64,000 nt of DNA from NCBI GenBank assembly GCA_933228675.1, contig OW121742.1, positions 36,526,779 through 36,590,778 of the forward strand, given 5' to 3'. The DNA comes from Stomorhina lunata (lineage: Eukaryota; Arthropoda; Insecta; Diptera; Rhiniidae). The notes beneath the pieces were generated by a model, which was not told where the DNA came from, did not search any database, and saw only the letters and a list, made by a program, of their open reading frames with translations. The position numbers were made by a program, and so were the translations under genes. This document shows positions 32,416-45,264 of this stretch, one piece after another. How positions within the stretch are numbered: position 1 is the stretch's first letter; each line of letters starts with the position of its first letter.

Positions 32416-35400
32416 TAGTACTATAGATAAATGGGTCTTATTTTAAGGCTATTAAAGAGATTTTTTGGAGAAACATATACATTTTCATGTGCTCTAACAA
32501 AAATTAAAGAAACCCTTTAAAAAATGAATTTATGTATGAATCTTGTATGGGAGACCTTCTTTAAAATTTTACAAAACAGAAAATTGTTTTTCCATTAAAA
32601 TGCCATTGCAAAACTAAAAAGTTGCATATGCATATTGACCATATTTAACAATTCTCAGAATTGAGCGGTATCTTTCTCATTTCTAAAATATAGTAGAACT
32701 ACAGAAATATGGGTATCGTTTTAAAGCTTTTTAAGAGTTATATTTAAATATAGAAAAATCATGATACGCTTTCATATACATTTAAGAAATTTTATAGAAA
32801 AAAGTTAGTTTTCATAAGAATTTTGTATGGGAGACGTTCTTAAAATGTTAAAAATTCAATTTATTTCACCTTAGTTTTAAAGGCCCTCAAAAACTAAGAA
32901 GTTTGATATACATATTGACAATAATAAACAAACTGCAAAAAGTAGGGGGATACCTTCCCCTTTATACAAAAGTATTTAAATATCAGCAATATGGGTATCA
33001 GTTAAAAGCTTTTTAAAAGTTATTTTAAAAAATATAAAAATTCTGTTTACTTTCTTATAGTATTCCAAAGTTATAGGGCAAAATATGAATTTATCCCTTA
33101 ATTTTTAAATGTTCAAAAACACACTTAAAGCCATTATTGTCTTAACCATATGCGTAGGTTATTATTTTAACCCTCTCCATCTACCAAATATTTACAACAA
33201 TTTATCATTTCTCACTACTTCTCAGAATTTATCTCACACACGAACCAAAAATAATTTTTTCATCCTATATTTACATTTTATTTATCTACAAAAATGTCAC
33301 TAAAGAGTTGTGTAAATATGCTTTTAACAGTCCATTATTCATTTATTCACGAACGAGTCTATTTGTTTGTCAAGAAATTATTAACATATTATTTTTGTTT
33401 ATTTATAATTTATGTTTATTTTTGTTCATAAATTTTAAGTTTTATAGTATCTAGAGCACTCAACAAGACATAACGAAACAATAGTAAATATTTTTACAAA
33501 AATTCACACGTTTTGTTATTTTAAGAACTTTTTCAGGCTTAAGTATTGACTCTTGAAGGCTTTCAAGAATTTATTTTATAGCACTTTAATGCTATTACAA
33601 GTGTTTTGTGCAAGTAGTAAAACCATGTTGAAGTTGTTATTAAATATGTTAATATATGCTTAAAATTTATATATAAGAGGCTTTCTCAAAAATTTTAACT
33701 GCATTGAACATTTTATGAAATCTGAAGTAAAATCTACTTGATTTATCAGAAATCAAAATTATTTTATTGAGATATTATTGTAATTAAAAAAACTAAGAAG
33801 CTTGATATACATATCGACTATATTAGACAAGATAGAACAGATTATTAGGATTCCTTCCCTTCTAAAAATATTTTATATTGCATTGATGAGTATCATTTTA
33901 AAGCTCTTAAAAAATAAGTAGGAAAACTACAACAATATTTAATCACCTTTCATGAAAAAATGTGGGATTTTGTACAAATTTTGTATGGGGGACCTTCTTA
34001 AATTTTAAAAAATCCGAAATATTCTATTGCCATTATATTCCTACAAAAAAACTACAAAGTTTGATATACATATTGACTATATTTAACTATTTTTCAAATT
34101 AAGTAGGAATCCTTCCCTTTTTAAAACTTCTTAAAGCTATAATATTATGGGTATCATTTTAAAGGTATTAAATAGATTTTAAGGAAAACATTAAAATGTC
34201 AATACATTTTCATATAAATTTAAAAAGTTTTATGGAAAAATTTGAGATTTAATAAAAATTTTGTATAGGAGACCTTCTTAAGATTTTAAAATCAAAAATA
34301 TTCTATTACGGTTATATTGCTTTAAAAAACTAAAAAGTTTGATATACATATTTACTATATTTAACAATTTTTACAATTAAGTAGGAGTCCTTCCCTTATT
34401 AAAACTTGTTAAAACTATAACATTATTGGTATCATTTTAAAAGTATTTAATAAAATTTAAGGGAAACATTAAAATCATAATACACTTTCATATAAATTTG
34501 AAAAGTTTTATGAAAAAATATGAGATTTTGAAAAAATTTTGTATGGGGGACCTTCTTAAATTTTCACAGATCAAAAAAATTCTGTCACGGTTATATTGCT
34601 ATAAAGGAACTAAAAGGTTTGACATACATATAGATTATATTTAACATTTTTCAGTATTAAGTAGGATTCGTTCCCTTTTCAAAACTTTGTAAGACTACAA
34701 CAATATGGGTATCATTTTAAAGGTATTGGAAAAAGTTCTAAAAAGTTATATAAAAAAATTTAAATTTTGTGTGGAAAACTTCTCAAGTTTTTAGAAATGA
34801 AAAATATTTTATGATTGTTATATTTCAGATATTAGTAGGATTCCTTCCCTTTTTAAAACTTAGTAAAACTATAACAATATTAGTATCATTTTAAAGGTAT
34901 TGAATAGATTTTAAGGGAAACATTCAAATCTTAATACACTTCCATATAAATTTAAAAAATTTTATGAAAAAAATTGAGATTTTGTAAAAAATTTGTATGG
35001 GAGACCTTCTAAAATTTTCATATATCAAAAATTTTCTATCGCAGTTATATTACAATAAAAAAACTACGAAGACTAATACACATGTTGATTATCTTTTTAA
35101 AAAATTGCAGAAATTAATGGGATCTTTCCCTTAAAAAATTTAACAAAACTATAACAATATGGGTATCATTTTAAAGATATTTGAAAGATTTTTAGGATAC
35201 TATAAATATTCGCATACTTTCATACAAATTTTAAAAATTGTATTAAAAAATTTGTCACTGTGTTATAATTTTGTATGGGGGACCTTCTTACATTTTGATA
35301 AATCAAAAATATTTTACCGCAGTTATATTTCTATGATAAAACTATGAAGTTTGATATACATATTGACTATATTTAAAAATTTGCAGACAAGATTAGGATT

Positions 35401-35569
35401 CCTTCCCTATCTAAAACTTGGTAAAACTACAACAATATGGGCATCATTTTATAGGTATTTAAGAGATTTTTCAGCGGACATAGAAATCTTCATACACTTT
35501 CATACGAATTTCAGAAGATATATGTATAACAATTTAAAAAAGAAATAGTGATATTCCTTCTCTTTTAAA

Positions 35570-36995
35570 AAACTAGTACTAAATTTTCGAAAAATTTCCT
35601 ACAAAAATTTCCATGAAAAGTAAATTTTTGAAAAATTTCCTATAAATAGTCAGTTTTCAAAATACATATTTCTTCAAATAGTCAATTTTCGAAAAATTTC
35701 CTATAAATAGTCAATTTTCGAAAAATTTTCTAAAAATAGTCAATTTTCGAAAATTTTCTATAAATAGTCAATATTCGTAAAATTTCCTTTAAGCAGTCAA
35801 TTTTCGAAGAATTTCCTATAAATAATCAATTTTTTGAAAAATTTCCTATAAAAAGTCGATTTTCGAAAAATCTTATAAATGGTCAATTTTCGAAAAATGT
35901 TCTATAAATAGTCAATTTTCGAAGAATTTCCTATAAATAGTCAATTTTCGAAATATTTCCTATAAATAGTCAATTTTTGAAAAATTTCTTATAAATAGTC
36001 AATTTTCGAAAAATTTCCTAAAAATAGTCAATTTTTTAAAAATTAGTCAATGTTCGAAAAATTTCCTATAAATAGTAAATTTTTTGAAAAATTTCTATAA
36101 ATAGTCAATTTTCTTTAAATTTCATCAAAATATTCAATTTTCAAAAAATTTCCTATAAATAGTCAATTTTCGAAAAATTTCCTACAAAAATTTATATGAA
36201 GTCAATTTTTGAAAAATTTCCTATAAATAGTCAATTTTCGAAAAATTTCCTATAAATAATCAATTTTCGAAAAATTTCCTATAAATAGTCAATTTTCGAA
36301 AAATTTCCTATAAATAGTCAATTTTCGAATTATTTCCTATAAATAGTCAACTTTAAAAAATTTCTTAAAACTAGTCAATTTTCGAAAAATTTCCTAAAAA
36401 TAGTCAATTTTTAAAAAAATTGTCAATGTTCGAAAAATTTCCTATAAATAGAAAATTTTTTTAAAATTTTCTATAAATAGTCAATTTTGTTTAAATTTCA
36501 TAAAAATATTCAATTTTCGAAAATTTTCCTATAAATAGTCAGCTTTCGAAAAATTTCCTATAAATAGTCCATTTTCGAAAAATTTCCTATAAATAGTAAA
36601 TTTTTGAAAAATTTCCTATAAATGGTCAATTTTCGAAAATTTCCTTAAAATAGTAAATTTTTGAAAAATTTCCTATTAATAGTCAATTTTCAAAAAATTT
36701 CCTATAAATAGTAAATTTTTGAAAAATTTCCTTTAAATAGTCAATTTTCGAAAATTTCCTTTAAATAGTAAATTTTCGAAAAATTTCCTATTAATATCAA
36801 TTTTCGAAAAATTTCCTATAAATAGTCAATTTTTGAAAAATATCCATCAAATAGTCAATTTTCGAAAAATTTCATATAGATAGTGCAATTTTAAAAATTT
36901 TCCTATAAATAGTTAATTTTCAAAAATGTTCCTATAAATAGTCAATTTTCGAAAAGTTTTTTATAAATAAACAATTTTAGCAAAATTTCCTATAT
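35570..36995. repeat. Sat-C 29-bp satellite array
   Basis: Tandem units of about 29 bp made of TCAATTTTCGAAAAA and TTTCCTATAAATAG. Each has a 10-bp dyad, TTTTCGAAAA. Aligned to sat-A in the centre-G/AAAA orientation it differs by a 2-bp deletion in the loop and a few substitutions (GAAA to TCAA, TTTTTG to TTTTCG). It is best read as a sat-A derivative. Units are moderately diverged throughout. Confidence 0.9.
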
Positions 36996-38239
36996 ATTCA
37001 GTCATGGATTTTTCATATTCTTTATATGTGCTTGTACATTAAATTCAAACAAAAACTGTTTTTAAATGTTTTCACAAATTTAAAATATCTTTCTGCCTAA
37101 GAAACACTTAATCGATTTTAGAATTTGAATAGCTTTTAAAGAGTCTGTCAGCCTTGATATGAGCCACAAGTCTTTGAAGTAATAAACTAGGTTATCTTAG
37201 AAATACCCATTTTTTCTTATCCGAAAAATGCCGGAATCGTATTGAATAACAATTCAGTTTTGCAATAGGATTCACATAAAATGGCATCAATTGTTATGAT
37301 GTAGTTTTTGAACGCATACAAAATGAGATGGAAAATTTCAAGGCTATATAATAATAGTTTTATCCATTTTTATTTTTCACAAAAATATGAGTTCGTAGTA
37401 ACTGGAGAAATACAATAGAAAAATTTCTAAAAGTAAACTTAAACCGACCAAATCATATTTCATTAAATAAACTCTAAGTTTCAGCAGAATTGTTTTAGTT
37501 AAATCAACTTTTAGGAAAAGGGGAGTATATAAGAGTGCCCTACATCATAATAGTTAAGGCAGGGTATTTTTGGTTTAAACCAATTTTATTAAAACAACGA
37601 TATTTGTCTTATTAACCACCATATTAAAACTAATGAGAAGTTAGTGATATTTACGCAAGGAAATTTGTATATAACTACAAATGCTGTAGGGTATCCCGTC
37701 ACCCACTAGGATGGAGAGACTTACTTTCATAATAGTTTTCATATTTATTATTCAGTTTTTCCATTTTCTTTTAACCATTATGCCATTGTCTATACTGTTT
37801 CCCATAGTTTTTGTTTCTGCTCACAATTTAGCAATTTAGGCTAATATTCTGCCACAGAGAAGTTGGGAATAAAAAATGTAAACCACAACGAAAAAAAAGC
37901 TTGAAAAAATATTTTCTGCTAACACAACAAAAAAAAATCTAGTAAAATAATTAAAAAATACTAGAGGGGGCGCTAAGTAATGTTTTAAACAATAAAAATC
38001 CTTGTTTTTTCATTATAAAGGACACGGGAAAAGTGAGCTTATTATGAATTAAATCCCATTTATATGAAGTTTATGTAAAATTTTTGTTTTCTATTTATAC
38101 AAGGGGTTCATAATCTACAATAAATTGTCCAAATTAGTTATTTAAACTAAATGGAAATTAAAACCATTAAGATATGAATAATCACGGCACAGTGGGTGGA
38201 TTTAAAACTATATAGGTAATACCTCCGCAGACTACAAAA
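36996..38239. other. AT-rich spacer, no gene seen
   Basis: Non-tandem sequence. Two short segments (GTGCCCTACATCATAAT near 37536 and ATGCTGTAGGGTATCCC near 37680) resemble ends of small fly repeats with GGGTA-type termini, but the evidence is too thin to call an element. Confidence 0.5.
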
Positions 38240-39880
38240 ATAAGACCAAAAATAAGAAATTATTCAAAAATTTCCTATAAATATAGCAAATTTTTCAAAA
38301 ATTTCCAAAAAAATATAGCAAATTTTTCAAAAATTTCCTATAAAAATAGGAAATTTTTTAAAAATTTTCAATCAAAATGACAAATTAAAGAAAAATTTCC
38401 TATAAAAATAGGAAATTTTTCAAAAAATTCCTATAAAAATAGGAAATTTTTCAAAAATTTCCTATAAAAATAGAAAATTTTTCAAAAATTTCCTAAAAAA
38501 AGAGGATATTTTTCAAAAATTTCCTATAAAAATAGGAAATTTTTCAAAAATTTCTTATAAAAATAAGAAATTTTTCAAAAATTTCCTATAAAAATAGGAA
38601 ATTTTTCAAAAATTTCCTATAAAAATAGTAAATTTTTCAAAAAAAAAAATTCCCATAAAAATAGTAAATTTTTGAAAAATTTCCTATAAAAATAGTAAAT
38701 TTTTGAAAAATTTCCTATAAAAATAGTAAATTTTTGAAAAATTTCCTATAAAAATAGTAAATTTTTGAAATTTTTTATAAAAATAGTAAATTTTTGAAAA
38801 ATTTCTTATAAAAATAGTAAATTTTTTAAAAAATTTCCTACAAAAATAGGAAATTTTTTAAAAATTTCTTATAAAAATAAGAAATTTTTGAAAAACTTTC
38901 TATAAAAATAGTAATTTTTTGAAAAAAAATTTATAAAAATCATAAATTTTTAAAAAATTTATTATAAAAATAGGAAATTTTTTAAAAATTTCCTATAAAA
39001 ATTGGAAATTTTTGAAAAATTTCCTATAGAAATAGAAATATTTTGAAAAATTTCCTATTTTTAAAAAATTTCCTAATTTTATAGAAAATTTTTGAAAAAT
39101 TTAAAATTTTTATAGGAAATTTTTAAAAATTTTCTTATTTTTATAAGAAATTTTTGAAAAATTTCCTATTTTTATAGGAAATTTTTGAAAAATTTCCTAT
39201 TTTTATAGGATTTTTTTGAAAAATTTCCTATTTTTACAGGAAACTTTTGAAAAATTTCCTATTTTTATAGGAAATTTTTCAAAAATTTCCTTTTTTTTAT
39301 AGGAAACTTTTGAAAAATTTCCTAATTTTATAGGAATTTTTGAAAAATTTCCTATGTTTATTTTCTGTTTATATAGGAAATTTTTGAAAAATATCCTATT
39401 TTTATAGGAAATTTTTGAAAAATATCCTATTTTTATAGGAAATTTTTGAAAAATTTCCTATTTTTATAGGAAATTTTTGAAAAATTTCCTATTTTTATAG
39501 GAAATTTTTCAAAAATTTACTATTTTTATAGGAAATTTTTCAAAAATTTACTATTTTTGTAGGAAATTTTTCAAAAATTTACCATTTTTATAGGAAATTT
39601 TTCATAAATTTCCAATATTTTTAGGAAATTTTTGGAAAAATTGCTATTTTTATAGAAAATTTTTCAAAATTTTCCTATTTTTATAGAAAAAATTTTAAAA
39701 ATTTCCTTTTTTTATAGGAAATTTTTCAAAAATTTCGGATTTTTATAAAAAAATTTTCAAAAATTTACTATTTTCATAGAAAGTTTTTCAAAAATTTCTA
39801 ATTTTTATAAGAAATTTTTAAAAAATTTCCCATTTTTGTAGGAAATTTTTTTAAAAATTTCTTATTTTCTTTTATTATCC
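38240..39880. repeat. Sat-A array with orientation switches
   Basis: Four successive unit types occur. From 38240 to about 38650: centre C with loop AAAA. From about 38650 to 39050: centre G with loop AAAA. From about 39060 to 39480: centre G with loop TTTT. From about 39490 to 39880: centre C with loop TTTT. The loop strand therefore flips near 39050 while the centre base switches independently near 38650 and 39490. The period stays about 31 bp. Confidence 0.93.
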
Positions 39881-40984
39881 TTCAAAAATCTTCTGCTTAT
39901 ACATATAATATTTTTGTGGTTTATTCTTTGATGTTAAAATCCTTTTGATGTTAAATCTTTAGTTTCCTATAACAAGAAATTTGAACAATGCTCCTTTAAA
40001 ACAATTGTATTATGCGTTTTGTAAGACAACTCTAAATTCTTAATAAGGATTTAGTATGATATAATAATTTGTAATAATAATCTTTTACTTAAACCCTTTT
40101 AAAATTATGTTTTCGCAATTATTTTATACCTTATTTTTCTTTATTTCACACTCTATTATAACACAGAAAGGATATACTATCTTTTGAAATTTCTATTAAG
40201 AAAACTTTCTGAAGCAGAGAATCCTTTCCATTCCATTACCACCGGATACTTTTATTATTTTGATTCATTCATTGACTATTGAGTAGATAACATCCGTGAA
40301 AAACATAAAGTGGCAATAGACTTAAGTTTCTAAAAGGCTTATTTCATTTTGTTTTGTGTTTATTCATTTAAATATTTATTAATTTAATCTTAGTTTTTGT
40401 GAATTCTAAATAATTTAGAATTTGATTGCTCCATTACAGACTCCGTTTACTTAAACAACCAAAAAACTTCTCCCTCTATCATTACCAAATGTTTAGTAAT
40501 CTTCAATGCAAAGTCATTTAAATAATTTATCCTCAAACAATTTGGCCTTAAAATCTACTTTGATGTTATAAATGCTCCACAAGTTCTTTAGAATATTCAG
40601 AAAAATATTTTCTTAAATTGAAAACAATATTTTACACATTTTGTCTTGATAATCCTGGCAGCATAAATTTCTGCCTTCTTCTGGTGGTTAGAAGCTGGCA
40701 ATATTTTAGCTGGTCAGCAAATATTTGCCAAAAATTTGAAAATTTCTGATGTAACAGAATAAAAAAGGAAGGAAAAGCCAAATTTCCTTTAGCCTGATGT
40801 AAGTGGGTGGTTTGCATAAAAAATTGAAGTTTGGTACAAAAAAAAAATACAATGGAAACAAAAAGTATGACTTTCCTACGGAAACTTTAGTTTCAATTCA
40901 TAATAGAAACGGTTCCTAACTCGTATAAGAGTTAAAAAAAATCTTTAAATTAATTCTCAAAAATTATTTCAATTCTTATCAGAA
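39881..40984. other. AT-rich spacer, no gene seen
   Basis: Non-tandem sequence. A 61-codon minus-strand frame at 40817-40632 shows no motif I recognise. Nothing else can be supported. Confidence 0.6.
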
Positions 40985-43950
40985 TAAGCATTATAAAAAA
41001 AACTTATAAAAAAAAAGAAATTTTTGAAAAATTGTCTCAAAAAAAATATTTTTTTATAAAAATTAGAAATTTCTGAAAAATTTATATAAAAATAAGAAAT
41101 ATTTGAAAAATACAGAAAAATAAATTTTTTGAAAATTTCCTAAAAGCTAAGAAATGTTTGATAAATTTCAGTTAAAAAAAATATATTTTGAAAAATTTCC
41201 TATAAAATAAGATATGTTTGAAAAATTTTATACAAAAATAAGAAATTTTTTAAAAATTTCCCATAAAAATAAGAAATTTTTTTAAAAATTTCCCATAAAA
41301 ATAAGAAATTTTTTAAAAATTTCCTATAAAAATAAGACATTTTTGAAAAATTTCTTATAAAAATAAAAAAATTTTGAAAAATTTCTAATAAAATAAGTAA
41401 TTTTTAAAAAACTTCTATAAAAATAAGAAAGAAGAAATTAGAAATTTCTTATAAAAATAAGAAAGTTCTGAAACATTTCTTATCAAAATAAGAAATTTTT
41501 AAAAAATTTCCTATAGAAGTAAAAAAAATTTGAAAAGTTCTTATATAAATAAGAATTTTTTTAAATTTTTTATAAAAATAAGAAATTTTCAGAAAATTTC
41601 TTATAAAAATAAGAAATTTTTGAAAAATTTCTTATAAAACTAAGAATTTTCTCAAAAATTTCTAAAAAAAATAAAATCAATTTGAAAAGTTCTTATATAA
41701 ATAAGAATTTTTTTAAAAAATTTCTTATAAAAATAAGAAATTTTGAGAAAATTTCTTATAAAAATAAGAAATTTTGAGAAAATTTCTTATAAAAATAAGA
41801 CATTTTTAAAAAATTTCTCATAAAAATAAGAAATTTTTAAAAAATTTCTTATAGAAATAAGAAATTTGTGAAAATTTTCTTATCATAATAAGAAATTTTT
41901 GAAAAATTTCTAATCAAAATAAAAAAATTTTGAAAAGTTCTTATATAAATAAGAAATTTTTTTAAAATTTCTTATATAAATAAGAAATTTTTTAAAAATT
42001 TCTTATATAAATAAGAAATTTTTTAAAAATTTCTTATATAAATAAGAAATTTTTTAAAAATTTCTTATAAAAATAAGAAATTTTTAGAAATTTTCTTTTA
42101 CAAATAAGAAATTTTTAGAAATATTCTTTTAAAATAAGAAATTTTTAGAACATTTCTTATAAAAATAAGAAATTTTTGAAACTTTTTTAAAAATTTCTTA
42201 TAAAAATAAGAAATTTTTAAAAAATTTCTTATAAAAATAAGAAATTTTTGAAAAATTTCTTGTAAAAATAAGAAATTTTTGAAAAATTTCTAATAAAAAT
42301 GAGAAATTTGTGAAAAATTTCTTATAAAAATAAGAAATTTTTGAAAAATTTTCACTAAAAATCAAAAATTTTTGAAAAATAAAAAGGTTTTGAAAATGTT
42401 CGTATAGAAATAAGAAATTTTTGAAAACTTTTCTATAAAAATAAAAAGTTTTTGAAAAATTAACTATAAAAATTTCCTACAAAGACAAGAAAATTTTGAA
42501 ATAAACTAAAATAAAATTAAAATAAAGAAATTTTAAAAAATTTAATATAAAAAAAAGAAATTTTTAAAAACTTCCTAAAAACTAAGACATTTGTGAAAAA
42601 TTTCTTACAAAGATAAGAAATTTTTAAAAATTTCCTACAAAAATATGAAATTTATGAAATATTTCTCCAAAAATTTAAAATTTTTGAAAATTTTCCTATA
42701 AAACCATGAAGTTTTTGAAAAATTTCCTATAAAACTAAGAAATTTTTGAAAATTTTTCTATAAAAATAAGAAATTTTTGAAAACTTCCTGTAAGAATAAC
42801 AAATTTTTTAAAAACTTCCTAAAAAAATAAGAAATTTAAAAACAAAAAATTCTATGGAAAATAAGAAATTTTTGAAAAATTTCTTCCAAAATAAGAAATT
42901 TTTGTAATATTTCCTATAAAAATTAGAATTTTTGAAAAATTGTCTATAAAATTAAGAAATTTTTTCGTAAAATTTCCTATAAAAATATGAAATTTTTGAA
43001 AAGTTTCGAATAAAAATAAGAATTTTTTGAAAAATTTCATATAAAAATAAGAATTTTTTTAAAAATTTCCTATACAAAGAAGAAATTAAAAAAAATCCTA
43101 TAAAAATAAGCAAATTTGTTTAAAATTTCCTACAAAAATAAACAAATATTTTAAAAATTTCCTACAAAAATAGGAAATTTTTGGAAAATTTCTTCCAAAA
43201 ATTTTCTACAAAAATAAGAAAATTTTGAAAAATTCCCTTATTTTTTAAAATTTCTTATAAAAATAAGAAATTTTTGAAAATTATCTTATACAAATAAGAA
43301 ATTTTAAAAAAATCCTATAAAAATAAACAAATTTTGAAAATTTTCATAAAAAGAATAAGAAAGTTTTCAAAAATTTCTGAAAAAAATAAGAAAATTTTTA
43401 AAAATTTCCTATGAATATGATAAATTTTTTAAAAATTTCCTATAAAAATAAACATTTTTTGAAAAATGTCCAATAAAAATAAGAACTTTTTGAAAAATAA
43501 CTAATGCACATCACAAATTTTTGAAAAATTTATTATAAAAATAAGAATTTTTTGAAAAACTGTCTATAAAATTATGAAATTTTTTGTAAAATTTCCTATA
43601 AAAATAAGAAATTTTTAAAAAATTGCCTATAAAAATAAGAAGTTTTTTTTTGAAAAATTTCCTATTAAAATAAAAAAAATTGGAATAATTTCCTAAAAAA
43701 TAAGAAATTTTTGAAAAATAATATAAAAATAAGAATGTTTTAAAAATTTTCTATAAAAATAAGAAAATTTTGAAAAATTTCCTATAAAAATACAAAATTT
43801 TTGATAAATTTCCTATAAAAATAAGAAATTTCCTATAAAAATAAGAATTTTTTCTAAAAATTTCCTGATAAAAAAAGTAATTTTTGAAGATTTCTCTTGA
43901 AAAGAAGAAATTTTTTAAAAATTTGTTACAAAAATATAAAAATTTTTTAT
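40985..43950. repeat. Sat-A array with paired-arm variant (CTTAT/ATAAG)
   Basis: Tandem units in the centre-G/AAAA orientation. In the better conserved part (about 41300-42350) the loop stem reads CTTAT-AAAA-ATAAG. Both arms have changed relative to CCTAT/ATAGG, so the dyad remains perfect. The centre base is often lost (TTTTTAAAAA). Units after 42350 are strongly diverged. The edges grade into spacer. Confidence 0.92.
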
Positions 43951-45264
43951 GGGTGAACGTAATATATTGGTTTTACTGTACATATGATGAAATTTCAAAT
44001 CTTACATGTACAATTTGAGGCTTTATGCAATTCAGATTTTCTTCCACTTTTTTTTTTTAATATTCCAAAAATAGTTTTCGTTTTTCTTGAAGCCACCAAC
44101 ACATGGTTAAGCCATTAAAATTCCAATTTTTCTGCATCTAAAATATTTGTTTCTCTGCTGAATTAATTGCTTTTCCAAAAAGTGTTGGAATATTTTTGCA
44201 AAAATAAACAACATCATTTCCCATGACTCTGCGGCACACTGTGCAGCTGCAAGAATATTTAGTATTTTTTTTTTTTAATTTTTAACTTTTGGTTGAAAAC
44301 GTAAGTTTTCGGCCACTGGCAAAATTTTTATTTGTTAGCAAGAAATTTCAACATTGAAAATACTTTGGGGTGTTTTGGGTGTTTGGTTTTCCGCAGTTGC
44401 AAGAATTTCTTTTGTTAAATTTAAGCAAAAATAGTTGCATTTAAAAATGTTTGTTTAATATAAAAAATTAAGAAAAACTGCTATTGTTATAAAGTTCATA
44501 ATTTTAGGAAAAACAAGTAATTTTCGAATTTAAAAATATTTTGTTGTAAATCAAATTTAATAAATAATTTCTGGTAAATCTTTTTTTTTGTGTTACCAAA
44601 AACTCAACAGGATGTTCTCAAACCTATTTCAAAAAATATAATAAAAATAAACTCATATAAATATGCAATAAATTTCAATGAAGTATTAAATTGAAAAAAA
44701 TATTCAAATCGTTGCTTATTCATTCATTTATTCATGTTTTCAATTTCAACAAAACACTTGTAGGGTCTTTGTACCTCCCAGACAACTGAGTTGCTTGGAT
44801 TTCTATATATGTATGTATGTCTATATGTCGCTGTTTACCTTCTTTATTGTTTAATAAATACATATTTACAATAATTTATATTGATTATATTTATTTACTT
44901 CTTCTGCTTTACGTATTCTTCGTTTCGTGTTTTGTATTTGACTTTAATATTTGGCTTGAAATTTAAATTGTTACCTTAGGAATCGCGTTGAAAGGCCAAT
45001 CATCTCAAATGAATGTACAATAACATAAATTTGTGTAAACATATTTTACAAAACAGCAGAGTTTTAAATTATTTATTCTTAAATCGAAAAATATCATATT
45101 CAAACTTTTACATTCCTACACTTCTTTTATACACGTATTTATATATGACTAAAGATGAACGTAAATTTACATTTAAAGGCGGATAATTTAAGGCCTAAAT
45201 CATTCGTGACACATGCATAAGAATATTGGGTAGGATAAAAAGCAATTATCAAGTAAAGTAAACA
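43951..45264. other. AT-rich spacer, no gene seen
   Basis: Non-tandem AT-rich sequence with short ATGTATGT runs near 44810. No gene or element end is visible. Confidence 0.6.

Larger units (their letters stand above)
30440..35565. repeat. ~280-bp tandem repeat array
   Basis: Landmark GTTTGATATGCATATTGAC recurs near 30617, 30887, 31167, 31448, 31729, 32010, 32621 and 32901, then as GATATACATATTGAC near 33801, 34059, 34337, 34617 and 35349. Spacing is mostly 278-281 bp, and the 611-bp step contains a SINE. A second landmark, GTATGGGAGACCTTCTTAAA, recurs about a dozen times and a third is GGATTCCTTCCC. Two subfamilies exist: 30.4-33.1 kb (ATGCATATT, CTTCCCCAT) and 33.7-35.5 kb (ATACATATT, CTTCCCTTTTT). 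The interval 33110-33730 is poorly conserved. No coding capacity is apparent and I do not recognise the family. Confidence 0.92.

Noticed and set aside
30440..35565. 280-bp period as nine sat-A units (9 x 31 = 279)
   Set aside because: No internal 31-bp periodicity or sat-A motif is visible in the 280-bp unit, so the number is taken as coincidence.
37530..37700. Fragment of a GGGTA-ended small transposon
   Set aside because: Only two short strings resemble element ends and no boundaries or target duplication could be found.
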